From the NCBI GenBank assembly GCA_004348925.1, contig RCMX01000001.1:569640-633639 (forward strand): a DNA stretch of 64,000 nt, in the 5' to 3' direction. A program made the translations under genes and the position numbers. Under the pieces are notes generated by a model that saw only the letters and a list, made by a program, of their open reading frames with translations, did not search any database and had not been told where the DNA came from. This document shows, piece after piece, positions 1 to 8,248 of the stretch. Source of the stretch: Actinomycetota bacterium (lineage in GTDB: Bacteria > Actinomycetota > Coriobacteriia > Anaerosomatales > Anaerosomataceae). The number at the start of each line of letters is the position of its first letter. The first letter of the stretch is position 1.

Positions 1-157
1 TCGGTCGCACCAACGTCTCGAAGCGGTCAACGATGACGCCGGCCCGTACGAGCACGGCTCCGATCTCGATGATGCCGCTACTGCCCGGGCGGCAGCCCGT
101 GGTCTCGATGTCAACGGTGACGAAGTCGCCGTCGGTGAGCGACGTGGCGCCAAGCAT
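1..157 (-). CDS. DnaQ-like 3'-5' exonuclease domain protein, 5' end only
   Basis: This is the N-terminal part of a minus-strand gene cut by the window edge; 52 codons are visible. After a short lead comes FVTVDIETTG (residues 12-21), the Exo I motif of DEDD exonucleases, with metal ligands D16 and E18, followed by the usual IIEIGAV strand. The ATG is preceded by a purine-rich GGAAGGT. The same domain occurs in the DNA polymerase III epsilon subunit, DinG-type helicases and stand-alone proofreading or RNA-trimming nucleases. The visible part cannot tell these apart. It is transcribed divergently from the acidic protein gene at 322. Confidence 0.85.
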   Translation of the reverse strand, partial: MLGATSLTDGDFVTVDIETTGCRPGSSGIIEIGAVLVRAGVIVDRFETLVRP

Positions 158-238
158 AGATACCTTCCGCTAAGGCTGTCGCGGGAACTCGCCGATGAAC
201 AGAATCGTACCATATGGCGTTTTCCATGCTCCGGTGTG

Positions 239-267
239 TTGCCCGTCACCGCGCATGAACGTAGCAT
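239..267 (+). promoter_or_regulatory. possible promoter for the acidic Cys4 protein gene
   Basis: TTGCCC (239-244) and TAGCAT (262-267) are 17 bases apart, each matching four of six consensus positions. They lie about 55 bases upstream of the start codon at 322, in a 164-base intergenic region between divergent genes. Nothing else was recognised in that gap. Confidence 0.3.
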
Positions 268-321
268 GGGGCATACAGAACTGAGTCGCTCGCACTGTCG
301 GGCGTTGCCTAAGGAGAGACT

Positions 322-1554
322 ATGTCGTTCTTTGTGGTCGGACGCGGGCGTTCGGACGGTCTGCTTCGTCTGCTCCATCAGGGTGTCCACGAGACCCGCG
401 AAGATGCCGTCCGTGCTGTTCAGGCCCTTGCATCGTCAGGGGTCGTGTCGGTCGATGACCTCGACGTCTACATCGCGGACATCGCATCGGCCACACCGGT
501 GATGATCGTCGGCATGCCATCCGTCGCACTAGAACCGGACTCTTCGGCCGGTGCGTGGGAAGCGCCTGCCTCGGCGATCGTGCATGATCTGCCGTCGCCG
601 GATCCCGGCGATGTCCTCCTTGCAGACGCGCTGCAAAGAGCCGCCAGTCGACTTGAATCCGAGGGGATCATCGCGCCCGAATCGGTGGGTTTCGATGGCG
701 ATGAATCAGTTGCGGCCGTCGAGATCGATGAGCCGACGGAACCAGAGCCTGCCGTGGATGAACCGCCAGCAGTCGAAGTGATGGAGACGACGACGTCGGA
801 TGATAGCCCGCTCACGTCGAGCGACGCCCCGGTCTTCCTGGACGATAGCTCGGACGAGTTCGCCGTCCCGAGTGCGCCTCCGGTAGCGAACGACTACGTC
901 GGCGTCGTGGCAGAGCCCGGGATCATCGTCGATCAAGAAGAGCCTGAGACGCCTCCGGCCATTGCCGACGACCTTTCGGCCGTGATCGCATCGCTCGGTT
1001 CACTCGATTCGGGATCGACGAGCGAACCCGACGCCGATGCTGCCGAGTGGCCCTGGCTGAACGTTGGAGAGGTCCCGGCCGTTGCCTCCGAGCAGGTCGA
1101 GACGTCCGTCGAGACGGTCGAAGACGAGCCGGTGCACGAGCCCGACAGATCCGTCAGCACAGAGCATACGGTTGAACCCGAGCCCGCTATCACCGCCGAG
1201 CCGGAGCCCGTGGTCTTCGACGATTCCGACAGCCTGATCGTGACCCCCGCGATCGATGATGACTTCATGCCGCAGCCGATCATCATGGGCGACTACGCGA
1301 CCGAGTCGGCCCCCGCGATCTCCGAGGACGCAGCTATCGCGCCGTTCGATGGCGTCGATGAGACGGCCCCGGCCGGGGCGGCTGCTGCAGCCTCATTGCC
1401 CGAGGTGGCCGAGCCCGCCGCAGTGTACGAACCCGCGGGTGACCTTGCGCTGGAGGCGTACACGTGCGCCGACTGCGTCTACTCCAACACCTGCCCGAAG
1501 GTGAACCAGACGACGCCAGCGGAATGTGGCGCCTTCCAGTGGAAGGCCGTCTGA
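322..1554 (+). CDS. unrecognised acidic protein with C-terminal four-cysteine cluster
   Basis: I do not recognise this family. The 410-residue product has three parts. Residues 1-65 are compact and folded-looking, rich in hydrophobic residues, and end in SATPVMIV. A long, strongly acidic stretch of low complexity (roughly 70-375), rich in E, D, P, V and A, is probably disordered. A short tail carries C382, C385, C391 and C402 in a C-x2-C-x5-C-x10-C pattern, suitable for zinc or an iron-sulfur cluster. There is no signal peptide or membrane segment. AAGGAGAG before the ATG is a strong ribosome-binding site. It stands alone between a divergent exonuclease gene and a chelatase gene, with a hairpin terminator behind it. 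Confidence 0.8.
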   Translation: MSFFVVGRGRSDGLLRLLHQGVHETREDAVRAVQALASSGVVSVDDLDVYIADIASATPVMIVGMPSVALEPDSSAGAWEAPASAIVHDLPSPDPGDVLLADALQRAASRLESEGIIAPESVGFDGDESVAAVEIDEPTEPEPAVDEPPAVEVMETTTSDDSPLTSSDAPVFLDDSSDEFAVPSAPPVANDYVGVVAEPGIIVDQEEPETPPAIADDLSAVIASLGSLDSGSTSEPDADAAEWPWLNVGEVPAVASEQVETSVETVEDEPVHEPDRSVSTEHTVEPEPAITAEPEPVVFDDSDSLIVTPAIDDDFMPQPIIMGDYATESAPAISEDAAIAPFDGVDETAPAGAAAAASLPEVAEPAAVYEPAGDLALEAYTCADCVYSNTCPKVNQTTPAECGAFQWKAV

Positions 1555-1578
1555 CCACAAAATGTTGGTGACAGAGTC

Positions 1579-1608
1579 AGCCTGCCTACCATATAGTGTA
1601 GGCAGGCT
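1579..1608 (+). terminator. hairpin terminator after the acidic Cys4 protein gene
   Basis: A perfect 11-bp stem (1579-1589 with 1598-1608) closes an 8-base loop. It begins 24 bases after the stop codon and is followed by GTTTCCG, a weak U-tract. It also sits just upstream of the chelatase gene, so it could attenuate readthrough into it. Confidence 0.7.
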
Positions 1609-1631
1609 GTTTCCGTCCCCAGGGGGTGTGC

Positions 1632-3596
1632 GTGTCACTCGAGCGCCATACGTTCCCCTTCAGCGCTATCGTCGGTCAGGACGTGCTCAAGACCGCCCTG
1701 CTCATCAACGCCGTCGATCCACGGGTCGGTGGCGTCTTGATTCGGGGGCAGAAGGGCACCGCGAAATCCACTGCGGTTCGTGCGCTCGCCGAGATACTGC
1801 CCGAGATTTCGGTCGTGGAGGGCTGCGCGTACGGCTGCGATCCGAATGAACCACGCACCCTCTGCGCCGCATGCGCAGCGCGCGACGCCCTTCCCGCTGT
1901 GCGTCGCCGTCCACGACTGGTGGATCTGCCGGTGTCGGCGACCGAGGACAGGCTCGTCGGCACCCTCGACCTGGAACATGCGCTGAAGAGCGGTGAGCGG
2001 CGTTACGAACCCGGTCTGCTTGCCGAAGCCAATCGTGGCATCCTGTATGTCGACGAAGTGAACCTCCTCGAGGATCATCTCGTCGACGCGCTGCTGGACT
2101 CGGCGGCGAGCGGCGTGAACGTGGTTGAGCGTGAGGGCGTGAGGCACACGCATCCTGCCCGGTTCCTGCTGGTCGGCACGATGAATCCCGAGGAAGGCGA
2201 ATTGCGGCCGCAGCTTCTGGATCGCTTCGGGCTGTGTGTGGACATCGAGGGCATCGATGATCCCGCCGAGCGGGTCGAAGTCATGCGCCGCAGACGCTCT
2301 TTCGAAGACGACCCTTCCGGCTTCGCCAGGCGGTGGAGTGCGGACGGCAAGGCGCTCGTGCGTCGCATCGAGAAGGCACAGCACCTGCTCGGCGATGTCG
2401 AGCTCGATGATGACCTGCTCTTCCTGATAGCGTCGGTGTGTTCATCCATCGGCGTCGACGGGCATCGTGCCGATCTTGTCATGGCCCGGGCGGCCGCGGC
2501 GTATGCCCTCCTCGAGGGGCGGCGGGAGGTCACTCCCGCGCATATCCGAGCCGTCGCGCCGATGGTGCTGGCGCATCGAATGCGCAGGACCCCGTTCGAC
2601 GAGGAGTCGTACTCCCAGGATCGTCTGGAGAGTGCACTGGCTGCTTCCGGCGCGGGCGCCGAGGAGGGCGCATCGGACAGCCCGGCTGCGTCGCATGCGG
2701 GTGATGGTGACGGAGAAGCTGCCGTCTTGGGCATGCGTCTCTCCGTGGACCAGGCCGGTTCGTCAGCCTCGCGTGAAGACGTGCCGACACGCCTCTCGCT
2801 CGAGATCGACCGCGTGCGCCGCTCCTATGGCGGGAAGCGGCAGGAGACTACCTCGAACGATCTGAGCGGACGCTACGTGCGAGCGGAGCCGCTGCGTCCC
2901 GGAGCGCAGCGGGACATCGCGTTCGACGCGACGATCCGGGCAGCAGCGCCGTTCCAGGCTCTCCGCGAGAGTGAGATGGCGATAGCCCTCGAGCCGTCCG
3001 ACCTGAGGAATAAGGTGCGGCGACGCCGCGTCGGTGCGTCGATCGTCTTCTGCGTGGATGCCAGCGGTTCGATGGGCGCCTCCAATCGCATGGAGGCTGC
3101 GAAGTCCGCCGTGCTCGATCTGCTCGTCGACGCCTATCAGCGTCGAGACCGTGTGGGTCTCGTCGCGTTCCGTGGCGACGCAGCCGAGGTCGTGCTCGCC
3201 CCCACGGCAAGCGTCGAGCTTGCGCAACTCAAGTTGCGGTCGCTCCCGACCGGTGGCGCGACCCCGCTGGCACACGGTCTTGTCTCGGCGTTGCAGCTGC
3301 TGGAGACAGAGTCTCGGCGAAATGACGACGTGATTCCGTGGCTGGTGCTTGTCACCGACGGCCGCGGGAATGTGGGCATCAACGGTGGCCTCGGTAGCGA
3401 AGACGCGATCACCGCAGCGGCCCGCATACGCGACGCTCGGATCAACACCATCGTCATCGACACCACCGGGGTGCCGGGAGGCGGCTCAGCGGCGCGAGAC
3501 ATCGCGCGTACGGCAGGCGGGGAGTACGTCCGGCTTGCGGCGCTCGACGCGTCTGCGCTCACCGAGACGGTCCGGGAGCGCGTCTGGAGCGCATAG
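1632..3596 (+). CDS. magnesium/cobalt chelatase-type AAA+ and VWA fusion protein
   Basis: The 654-residue protein fuses the ChlI/BchI-like AAA+ motor to a ChlD-like VWA domain. Walker A is GQKGTAKST near residue 40. A four-cysteine insert (CAYGC...CAAC) follows at about 64-85, typical of the actinobacterial putative cobaltochelatase branch. Walker B is ILYVDEVNLL, and the arginine-finger region is RPQLLDRFG. The VWA MIDAS motif VDASGSMG lies near residue 475, and the linker between the domains is rich in A, S, G and E. GTG at 1632 was chosen because AGGGGG ends five bases upstream; GTG at 1626 overlaps that site. The family uses ATP to drive metal insertion into tetrapyrroles. No catalytic chelatase subunit (CobN/ChlH type) is nearby, so the substrate is unknown. 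Confidence 0.88.
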   Translation: MSLERHTFPFSAIVGQDVLKTALLINAVDPRVGGVLIRGQKGTAKSTAVRALAEILPEISVVEGCAYGCDPNEPRTLCAACAARDALPAVRRRPRLVDLPVSATEDRLVGTLDLEHALKSGERRYEPGLLAEANRGILYVDEVNLLEDHLVDALLDSAASGVNVVEREGVRHTHPARFLLVGTMNPEEGELRPQLLDRFGLCVDIEGIDDPAERVEVMRRRRSFEDDPSGFARRWSADGKALVRRIEKAQHLLGDVELDDDLLFLIASVCSSIGVDGHRADLVMARAAAAYALLEGRREVTPAHIRAVAPMVLAHRMRRTPFDEESYSQDRLESALAASGAGAEEGASDSPAASHAGDGDGEAAVLGMRLSVDQAGSSASREDVPTRLSLEIDRVRRSYGGKRQETTSNDLSGRYVRAEPLRPGAQRDIAFDATIRAAAPFQALRESEMAIALEPSDLRNKVRRRRVGASIVFCVDASGSMGASNRMEAAKSAVLDLLVDAYQRRDRVGLVAFRGDAAEVVLAPTASVELAQLKLRSLPTGGATPLAHGLVSALQLLETESRRNDDVIPWLVLVTDGRGNVGINGGLGSEDAITAAARIRDARINTIVIDTTGVPGGGSAARDIARTAGGEYVRLAALDASALTETVRERVWSA

Positions 3597-3600
3597 CGCG

Positions 3601-3946
3601 GTGGAGTGGGCCTGTAAGCCGGATTCTGTAGTAGACGACCATCTATCTGGGATCACCGTCGCCGATGACCTCTCGCGGGCATACCCGAGCGCCGGCCGGG
3701 CCAGCCTTGACCGCTCCTATTTGCCCTTGCTCCGGGTGGGGTTTGCCAAGCCGCCACGTTGCCGTGACGCTGGTGCGCTCTTACCGCACCGTTTCAGCTT
3801 TTCCTCCGCCGAGGCGGGGGAGTTTTCTTTTCTGTGGCACTTTCCGTCGCGTCACCGCGCCCTGCTGTTAGCAGGCACCCTGCCCATCGGAGTCCGGACT
3901 TTCCTCACGTCCTTGCGGACGCGCGGCCGTCCGGCCCACTCCACCG
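3601..3946 (-). ncRNA. rnpB: RNase P RNA (bacterial type A)
   Basis: Read on the minus strand, the region holds the conserved P4 core GAGGAAAGTCCGGACTCC. Other invariant pieces are GGGCAGGGTGCC, GACGGAAAGTGCCACAGAAA and the 3' block ACAGAATCCGGCTTACAGGCC. The ends pair as the P1 helix (GTGGAGTGGGCC at 3601 with its complement near 3943). The RNA is the catalytic subunit that matures tRNA 5' ends. It lies just downstream of glnS and converges on the chelatase gene, leaving about 4 bases between them. Open frames drawn through 3600-3960 are artefacts of this RNA. Confidence 0.97.
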
Positions 3947-3952
3947 GCGCCT

Positions 3953-3958
3953 ATTGTA
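3953..3958 (-). promoter_or_regulatory. -10 element of the rnpB promoter
   Basis: On the minus strand TACAAT lies 7 bases upstream of the rnpB 5' end, so transcription would start at the mature end. A weak -35 (TCAACA, 3974-3979) is 15 bases further up. The site lies between the glnS stop and rnpB, so rnpB can be transcribed independently of glnS. Confidence 0.55.
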
Positions 3959-3992
3959 GCAGGTGACCCCTGGTGTTGATCCGAGACGCCGC

Positions 3993-5702
3993 TCAGCCGG
4001 TCGCTTGAGCCTGTACCTTCGCCCATGAGTCTTTGAGGGTGAGCGTCCTGTTGAAGGTCAGCACCCCGCCCGAAGAGTCGGGATCGGCACAGAAGTAGCC
4101 AAGGCGCTCGAACTGCACCGTCTCGCCGATGACGGCATCCTGCAACGCCGGTTCGACCAGGCAGTGCCTCAGAACGGTTTCCGAGTCGGGATTCAGGTCC
4201 TCGAACAGGTCGCGTCCTTCGGAACCAGGGAACGGAGCGGTGAAGAGGTGGTCGTAGAGCCTGACCTCGGCGGGGACAGCGTGCGCGGCGGAAAGCCAGT
4301 GCAGTGTCGCCTTCGGTCGGCGGCCGTCGGGTGCGCTCCCACCACGCGTATCCGGGTCGTACGAGCACCTGAGTTCGATCACGGTGCCGTCGGCGTCTTT
4401 GATGACATCGGTGCAGGTGACGAAGTACGCCGAACGGAGTCGCACTTCTCGGCCAGGAGCAAGCCGGAAGAACTTCTTGGGCGGATCCTCCATGAAGTCA
4501 TCGCGCTCGATCCACAGTTCCCGCGAGAACGGGACCTTGCGGGTTCCCGCGCCCTCGTCCTCCGGGTTGTTGGTCACATCCATCTCTTCGACCAGATCGT
4601 CGGGGTAGTTCTCGATGACGACCTTCAACGGATCGAGAACCGCGAAACGCCGGAGCGCCGTCCGGTTGAGGACATCCCTCACTGCGTGCTCCAACATCTC
4701 GATCTCGACGACGCTATCGGCCCGGGCGACCCCGATCATCGCCGCGAAGTCACGCATGCCCTCGGCAGGGAAGCCCCGTCTGCGAATGCCCGAGAGCGTC
4801 GGCATCCGTGGATCGTCCCAGCCGTGGACGAATCCGTCCCTGACGAGGCGGAGCAGCACACGCTTGGAGAGCACCGTATGCGTCAGATTGAGGCGCGCGA
4901 ACTCGTACTGGTGCGGACGGGAGGGCACCGGGAGGTTCTCGATGAACCAGTCGTAGAGGGGACGGTGGTCCTGGAACTCCAGCGTGCAGATCGAATGCGT
5001 GACTTCCTCGATCGCGTCCGACTGCCCGTGAGCGAAGTCGTACGACGGGTAGATGCACCACGCGTCACCTGTGCGGGGGTGCGTGGCGTGGACGATCCTG
5101 TAGATGACCGGATCGCGGAAGTTGATGTTGCCTGAAGCCATGTCTATCTTGGCTCGCAGAACGCGGGAGCCGTTTTCGAACTCGCCGGCACGCATCCGCT
5201 CGAAGAGGTCAAGGTTCTCTTCGACGGTGCGCGTGCGCCAGGGACTCTCCTTGCCGGGCTCCGTGAGTGTTCCGCGGAACGTGCGGATCTCGTCGGCGGA
5301 GAGGTCGTCCACGTACGCCTTGCCCTCGCGGATGAGGTAGACGGCCCATTCATAGAGCTGCTCGAAGTAGTCTGAGGCGTAGTAGAGGTGCTCACCCCAG
5401 TCGAAGCCGAGCCAGCGCACATCCTCCATGATGGAGTCGATGTACTCCTGCTCCTCCTTCACCGGGTTGGTGTCGTCAAAGCGTAGGTGGCAGCGACCGC
5501 CGAACTCCGCAGCGATGCCGAAGTTCAGACAGATCGACTTGGCGTGCCCGATGTGGAGATAGCCGTTCGGCTCCGGAGGGAACCTCGTGACGACCGCGCC
5601 GATTCGACCGTCGCGCAGGTCTGCGGCAACGATATCGCGAACGAAATCGCTCTTCTCGGGTGTGGGTGCAGAATGTGTGTCCATGGTCGCCGAGGATAGC
5701 AT
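3993..5702 (-). CDS. glnS: glutaminyl-tRNA synthetase
   Basis: This class I synthetase charges tRNA-Gln directly with glutamine. In the 569-residue reading, the [15 protein letters not shown] signature places HIGH at residues 50-53. The KMSKS equivalent VLSKR is at 277-281, and the GlnRS-type C-terminal anticodon-binding beta-barrels follow. Length matches bacterial GlnRS. The start is uncertain: ATG at 5702 or the in-frame ATG at 5684; neither has a clear ribosome-binding site. It lies downstream of the tRNA-Gln/tRNA-Glu pair but beyond their terminator. GlnRS is uncommon in actinobacteria, which mostly use GluRS plus GatCAB amidation, so its presence here is informative. Confidence 0.97.
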   Translation of the reverse strand: MLSSATMDTHSAPTPEKSDFVRDIVAADLRDGRIGAVVTRFPPEPNGYLHIGHAKSICLNFGIAAEFGGRCHLRFDDTNPVKEEQEYIDSIMEDVRWLGFDWGEHLYYASDYFEQLYEWAVYLIREGKAYVDDLSADEIRTFRGTLTEPGKESPWRTRTVEENLDLFERMRAGEFENGSRVLRAKIDMASGNINFRDPVIYRIVHATHPRTGDAWCIYPSYDFAHGQSDAIEEVTHSICTLEFQDHRPLYDWFIENLPVPSRPHQYEFARLNLTHTVLSKRVLLRLVRDGFVHGWDDPRMPTLSGIRRRGFPAEGMRDFAAMIGVARADSVVEIEMLEHAVRDVLNRTALRRFAVLDPLKVVIENYPDDLVEEMDVTNNPEDEGAGTRKVPFSRELWIERDDFMEDPPKKFFRLAPGREVRLRSAYFVTCTDVIKDADGTVIELRCSYDPDTRGGSAPDGRRPKATLHWLSAAHAVPAEVRLYDHLFTAPFPGSEGRDLFEDLNPDSETVLRHCLVEPALQDAVIGETVQFERLGYFCADPDSSGGVLTFNRTLTLKDSWAKVQAQATG

Positions 5703-5777
5703 ACCGGTGCGCCCCGGTGGATAGACCGGAGCCCGGTATCGGAAGCGAACCCGAGCCGAACGTCGCGCCGTATGAAC

Positions 5778-5813
5778 AAAAACGGCCCCATCGCGTTTCC
5801 GCAGATGGAGCCG
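5778..5813 (-). terminator. intrinsic terminator of the tRNA-Gln/tRNA-Glu operon
   Basis: On the minus strand a 13-bp GC-rich stem, with one bulged base and one G-T pair, closes a GAAA tetraloop and is followed by TTTTTG. It lies 11 bases beyond the 3' end of tRNA-Glu, and it separates the tRNA transcript from glnS. Confidence 0.88.
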
Positions 5814-5823
5814 TGTACGATCC

Positions 5824-5899
5824 TGGTAGCCCGTACGGGATTCGAACCCGTGATCTCCGCCTTGAGAGGGCGGTGTCCTAACCGCTAGACGAACGGGCC
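5824..5899 (-). tRNA. tRNA-Glu (anticodon CUC)
   Basis: The minus-strand 76-base cloverleaf begins GGCCCGTTCGTCTAGCGG, the usual tRNA-Glu 5' half. The anticodon stem CCGCC/GGCGG closes the loop CTCTCAA, giving anticodon CTC, which reads GAG. The T loop GGTTCGAATCC is canonical, and the 3' CCA is encoded. It is the second tRNA of a two-gene transcript. Confidence 0.97.
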
Positions 5900-5904
5900 A
5901 TGCG

Positions 5905-5980
5905 TGGCTGGGGTACTAGGGCTCGAACCTAGACTCTTCGGAACCAGAATCCGACGTGTTGCCAGTTACACCATACCCCA
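5905..5980 (-). tRNA. tRNA-Gln (anticodon CUG)
   Basis: The minus-strand 76-base cloverleaf starts TGGGGTATGGTGTAACTGG. Its acceptor stem TGGGGTA pairs with TACCCCA, the discriminator is G, and CCA is encoded. The anticodon stem TCGGA/TCCGA closes TTCTGGT, so the anticodon is CTG, reading CAG. It is the first gene after the promoter at 6016-6044 and lies five bases from tRNA-Glu. Confidence 0.97.
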
Positions 5981-6015
5981 GTACATACCGTGCGCCGCAT
6001 CGGGCGCGAGTAGGT

Positions 6016-6044
6016 ATGCTACCTGCGGCTCAAACAGGTGTCAA
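6016..6044 (-). promoter_or_regulatory. strong promoter of the tRNA-Gln/tRNA-Glu operon
   Basis: On the minus strand a perfect TTGACA (6039-6044) and TAGCAT (6016-6021) are separated by exactly 17 bases. They sit 10 bases after the gltX stop and about 35 bases upstream of tRNA-Gln. This is the closest match to the sigma-70 consensus in the window. Confidence 0.85.
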
Positions 6045-6054
6045 CCCGCCCGAG

Positions 6055-7524
6055 TCAGCTCGCGGCCAGGGGCCGCGCAGCGTCGATACGTTGCAGCGTG
6101 CGTTCGCGCCCGAGGAGTTCCAGCGACTCGAAGAGCGGCGGGCTCACGGTCGATCCGGTGGTGGCTACGCGGACGGCCTGGAAAGCCACCTTGGGCTTCA
6201 CGCCAGTGCGCTCAGGCACTTCGCGAAGCGCAGCCTCGATCGTCTCGGCGTCAAAGGAGGGAACGGAAGCGAGAGCATCCCGGCATGCATCAAGCGCGAG
6301 ACCGGAGCCCTCCTTTTCCAGCACCTTCTCGCGGGCTCCCTCTTCGATCTCTACGCTGTCCGAGAACAGGAACGCGACCATGGGGACGATCTCGTCAAGC
6401 CGCTTGAGCCGCTCGGAGACCATCGGCGCGAGCCTGAGGAGCCACTCCCGACGCGAGGCGGCTTCTTCGTGCGTGATGAGGCCGGCTTCAGCGAGAACGG
6501 GGACGATCCTGTCGATGAGCTCGGTCGCAGACATATCCCTGATGTACACGCCGTTGAGCCACTCCAACTTCTCATCGTCGAAGATGGCAGGGTTCCGGGA
6601 CACGCGATCAAGCGAGAAGCTTTCGGCGAGGGTCTCGCGCGAGAAGACCGTGGTTTCGCCGTCGAGGGACCAGCCGAGGAGCGCCAGGTAGTTCATGACC
6701 GCCTCGGGAAGGAAGCCCGAGTCACGGTATGCTTCCACGGACGTGGCGCCGTGGCGCTTGGACAGTCGCTTCCCGTCGGCACCCAGAATCATCGAGAGAT
6801 GCGCGAATACGGGCACGTCCTCGCCGAGCGCCTCGTAGATGAGTATCTGCTTCGGCGTGTTGGACAGGTGGTCGTCGCCACGAATGACGTGCGTGATCGC
6901 CATAGTCGTATCGTCGACGGCCACCGCGAAGTTGTACGTCGCTGTCCCGTCCGTGCGTACAAGCACCAGATCGTCGACGGCGTCGCCGGGGAAACGCACA
7001 TCTCCGCGGACCGCATCGCAAAACGCGATATCCGCCCGATCCTCGGGAACCTTGAGCCTCCACACATGCGGCTCTCCGGCTGCGACACGCCTGGCGGCTT
7101 CTTCCACCTCGATGCCCCGGCAGGTACGATCGTAGCCCGCGAACCCGCCCTGCTGCCGTGCGGCCTCCCGTTTGGCGTCAAGCGCCTCCGACGTGCAGAA
7201 GCATGGGTACGTGGAACCCGAGGCCTTCAGTCGCTCGAGTGCGTCAGCGTAGCTTGCGGCCCGCTGCGTCTGGAAGTACGGCCCGTACGGCCCATCCACG
7301 CCGGGGCCTTCGTCGTAGTCGAGCCCAAGCCATTCCATCGCCCGGATGATCGCCTGTGTATTCTCCTCGGTCGAACGCTCGGGATCCGTGTCCTCGATTC
7401 GCAGCACGAACGTGCCGCCATGGTGGCGTGCGAATGCCCAGTTGTAGATGGCGGTTCGGGCGCCGCCGATATGTAGGTGACCGGTGGGGCTCGGCGCGAA
7501 ACGTACGCGAACGGACTCGGACAC
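6055..7524 (-). CDS. gltX: glutamyl-tRNA synthetase
   Basis: This class I synthetase attaches glutamate to tRNA-Glu. The 489-residue product has FAPSPTGHLHIGGART with HIGG at 18-21, and KRLSKRHG at 252-259. Cysteines at 108, 110 and 135 match the zinc site of the bacterial SWIM-like insert, and the alpha-helical anticodon cage follows. The start is GTG at 7524 with AAGGAG upstream. It follows the PsiE-like gene by 19 bases, so the two may share a transcript. Because GlnRS is encoded next door, this GluRS need not mischarge tRNA-Gln. I cannot decide its discrimination from sequence alone. Confidence 0.97.
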   Translation of the reverse strand: MSESVRVRFAPSPTGHLHIGGARTAIYNWAFARHHGGTFVLRIEDTDPERSTEENTQAIIRAMEWLGLDYDEGPGVDGPYGPYFQTQRAASYADALERLKASGSTYPCFCTSEALDAKREAARQQGGFAGYDRTCRGIEVEEAARRVAAGEPHVWRLKVPEDRADIAFCDAVRGDVRFPGDAVDDLVLVRTDGTATYNFAVAVDDTTMAITHVIRGDDHLSNTPKQILIYEALGEDVPVFAHLSMILGADGKRLSKRHGATSVEAYRDSGFLPEAVMNYLALLGWSLDGETTVFSRETLAESFSLDRVSRNPAIFDDEKLEWLNGVYIRDMSATELIDRIVPVLAEAGLITHEEAASRREWLLRLAPMVSERLKRLDEIVPMVAFLFSDSVEIEEGAREKVLEKEGSGLALDACRDALASVPSFDAETIEAALREVPERTGVKPKVAFQAVRVATTGSTVSPPLFESLELLGRERTLQRIDAARPLAAS

Positions 7525-7543
7525 GGGACTCCTTTCGGGAGTG

Positions 7544-7981
7544 CTAGCTGACGACGGACTCGGTCGGCTCCGATTCGCACACGCCTGAACGGCGGAGGAG
7601 GAACCACGTAAGACCGATGGCGACTATGAGGATGCCCAGTGCAGACGCCTTCATGAGCACGTAGGCGGCGTCGGCGTTCGTCTCGAAGATGACGAGTTTT
7701 CGCACGACCGCGACGAGCCCCGCCTCCATGACCGTGGCGATGACGTTCCTCCGCTTCATGTAGGCGAGCGCGATGTTGAACAGCTCGATGACGATGAAGA
7801 CGACAAGCACGGAGTCGAGCACCCGCAGAATCGAATCGGGTGTCAGGTAGCCCTTATCCGAGACCGCATTGAACATCTCGACGACGAGGTCCACGGCTCC
7901 CAGAGCCGCAATGACGACCAGAAGCAGCGCGATAGCGCGTTCGAGCAAATCCACGGCGACATGCATCATCTTGTTCAGCAC
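7544..7981 (-). CDS. PsiE-like small integral membrane protein
   Basis: The 145-residue protein is mostly hydrophobic, with about four membrane segments (near residues 13-33, 55-73, 80-95 and 108-128). The pattern of short charged loops, including YMKRRN, matches the phosphate-starvation-inducible PsiE family, whose molecular role is unknown. The start is GTG at 7981 with GGAGG six bases away. It directly precedes gltX on the same strand. No link to phosphate can be seen nearby, and no Pho-box was recognised. Confidence 0.75.
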   Translation of the reverse strand: MLNKMMHVAVDLLERAIALLLVVIAALGAVDLVVEMFNAVSDKGYLTPDSILRVLDSVLVVFIVIELFNIALAYMKRRNVIATVMEAGLVAVVRKLVIFETNADAAYVLMKASALGILIVAIGLTWFLLRRSGVCESEPTESVVS

Positions 7982-8051
7982 GATCGACCTCCTTCTTGAT
8001 GCTGTGAGACGACATCATACCAGCAGCATCGCGCTCCCGCGCGGTACCCTC

Positions 8052-8081
8052 TTGTTCGCGAAGGTGGAGCCGTGCTATGGT
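8052..8081 (+). promoter_or_regulatory. probable promoter of the metK riboswitch transcript
   Basis: TTGTTC (8052-8057) and TATGGT (8076-8081) are 18 bases apart. The predicted start, around 8088, coincides with the first base of the riboswitch P1 helix. Confidence 0.5.
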
Positions 8082-8088
8082 CGCTTCA

Positions 8089-8222
8089 CTCATCACGAGG
8101 CGGCTGGGCGAGAGTCCAGCTGCAGAGGGCCTAGGGACCGCACCCGATGAAGCCCCGGCAACCGAGGTCGAAAATGACACACGGTGCCACATTGCGGCAG
8201 GCGAACGTGCCTGGCAGATGAG
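8089..8222 (+). promoter_or_regulatory. SAM-I (S-box) riboswitch aptamer upstream of metK
   Basis: P1 is CTCATC (8089-8094) pairing with GATGAG (8217-8222). The interior carries the S-box core CCCGATGAAGCCCCGGCAACC near 8146-8164, and the GGTGCCA...TGGCAG helix near 8183-8217. The P2/P2b arm is larger than usual. SAM binding should stabilise P1 and switch off synthesis of SAM synthetase, the enzyme that makes the ligand. Confidence 0.93.
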
Positions 8223-8248
8223 GGAAGATAGGCGCGTGCGCCCACCGT

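Noticed and set aside
3349-3966. Open reading frame of about 205 codons on the plus strand
   Set aside because: It runs through the end of the chelatase gene in another frame and then through the complement of RNase P RNA, whose conserved core is unmistakable.
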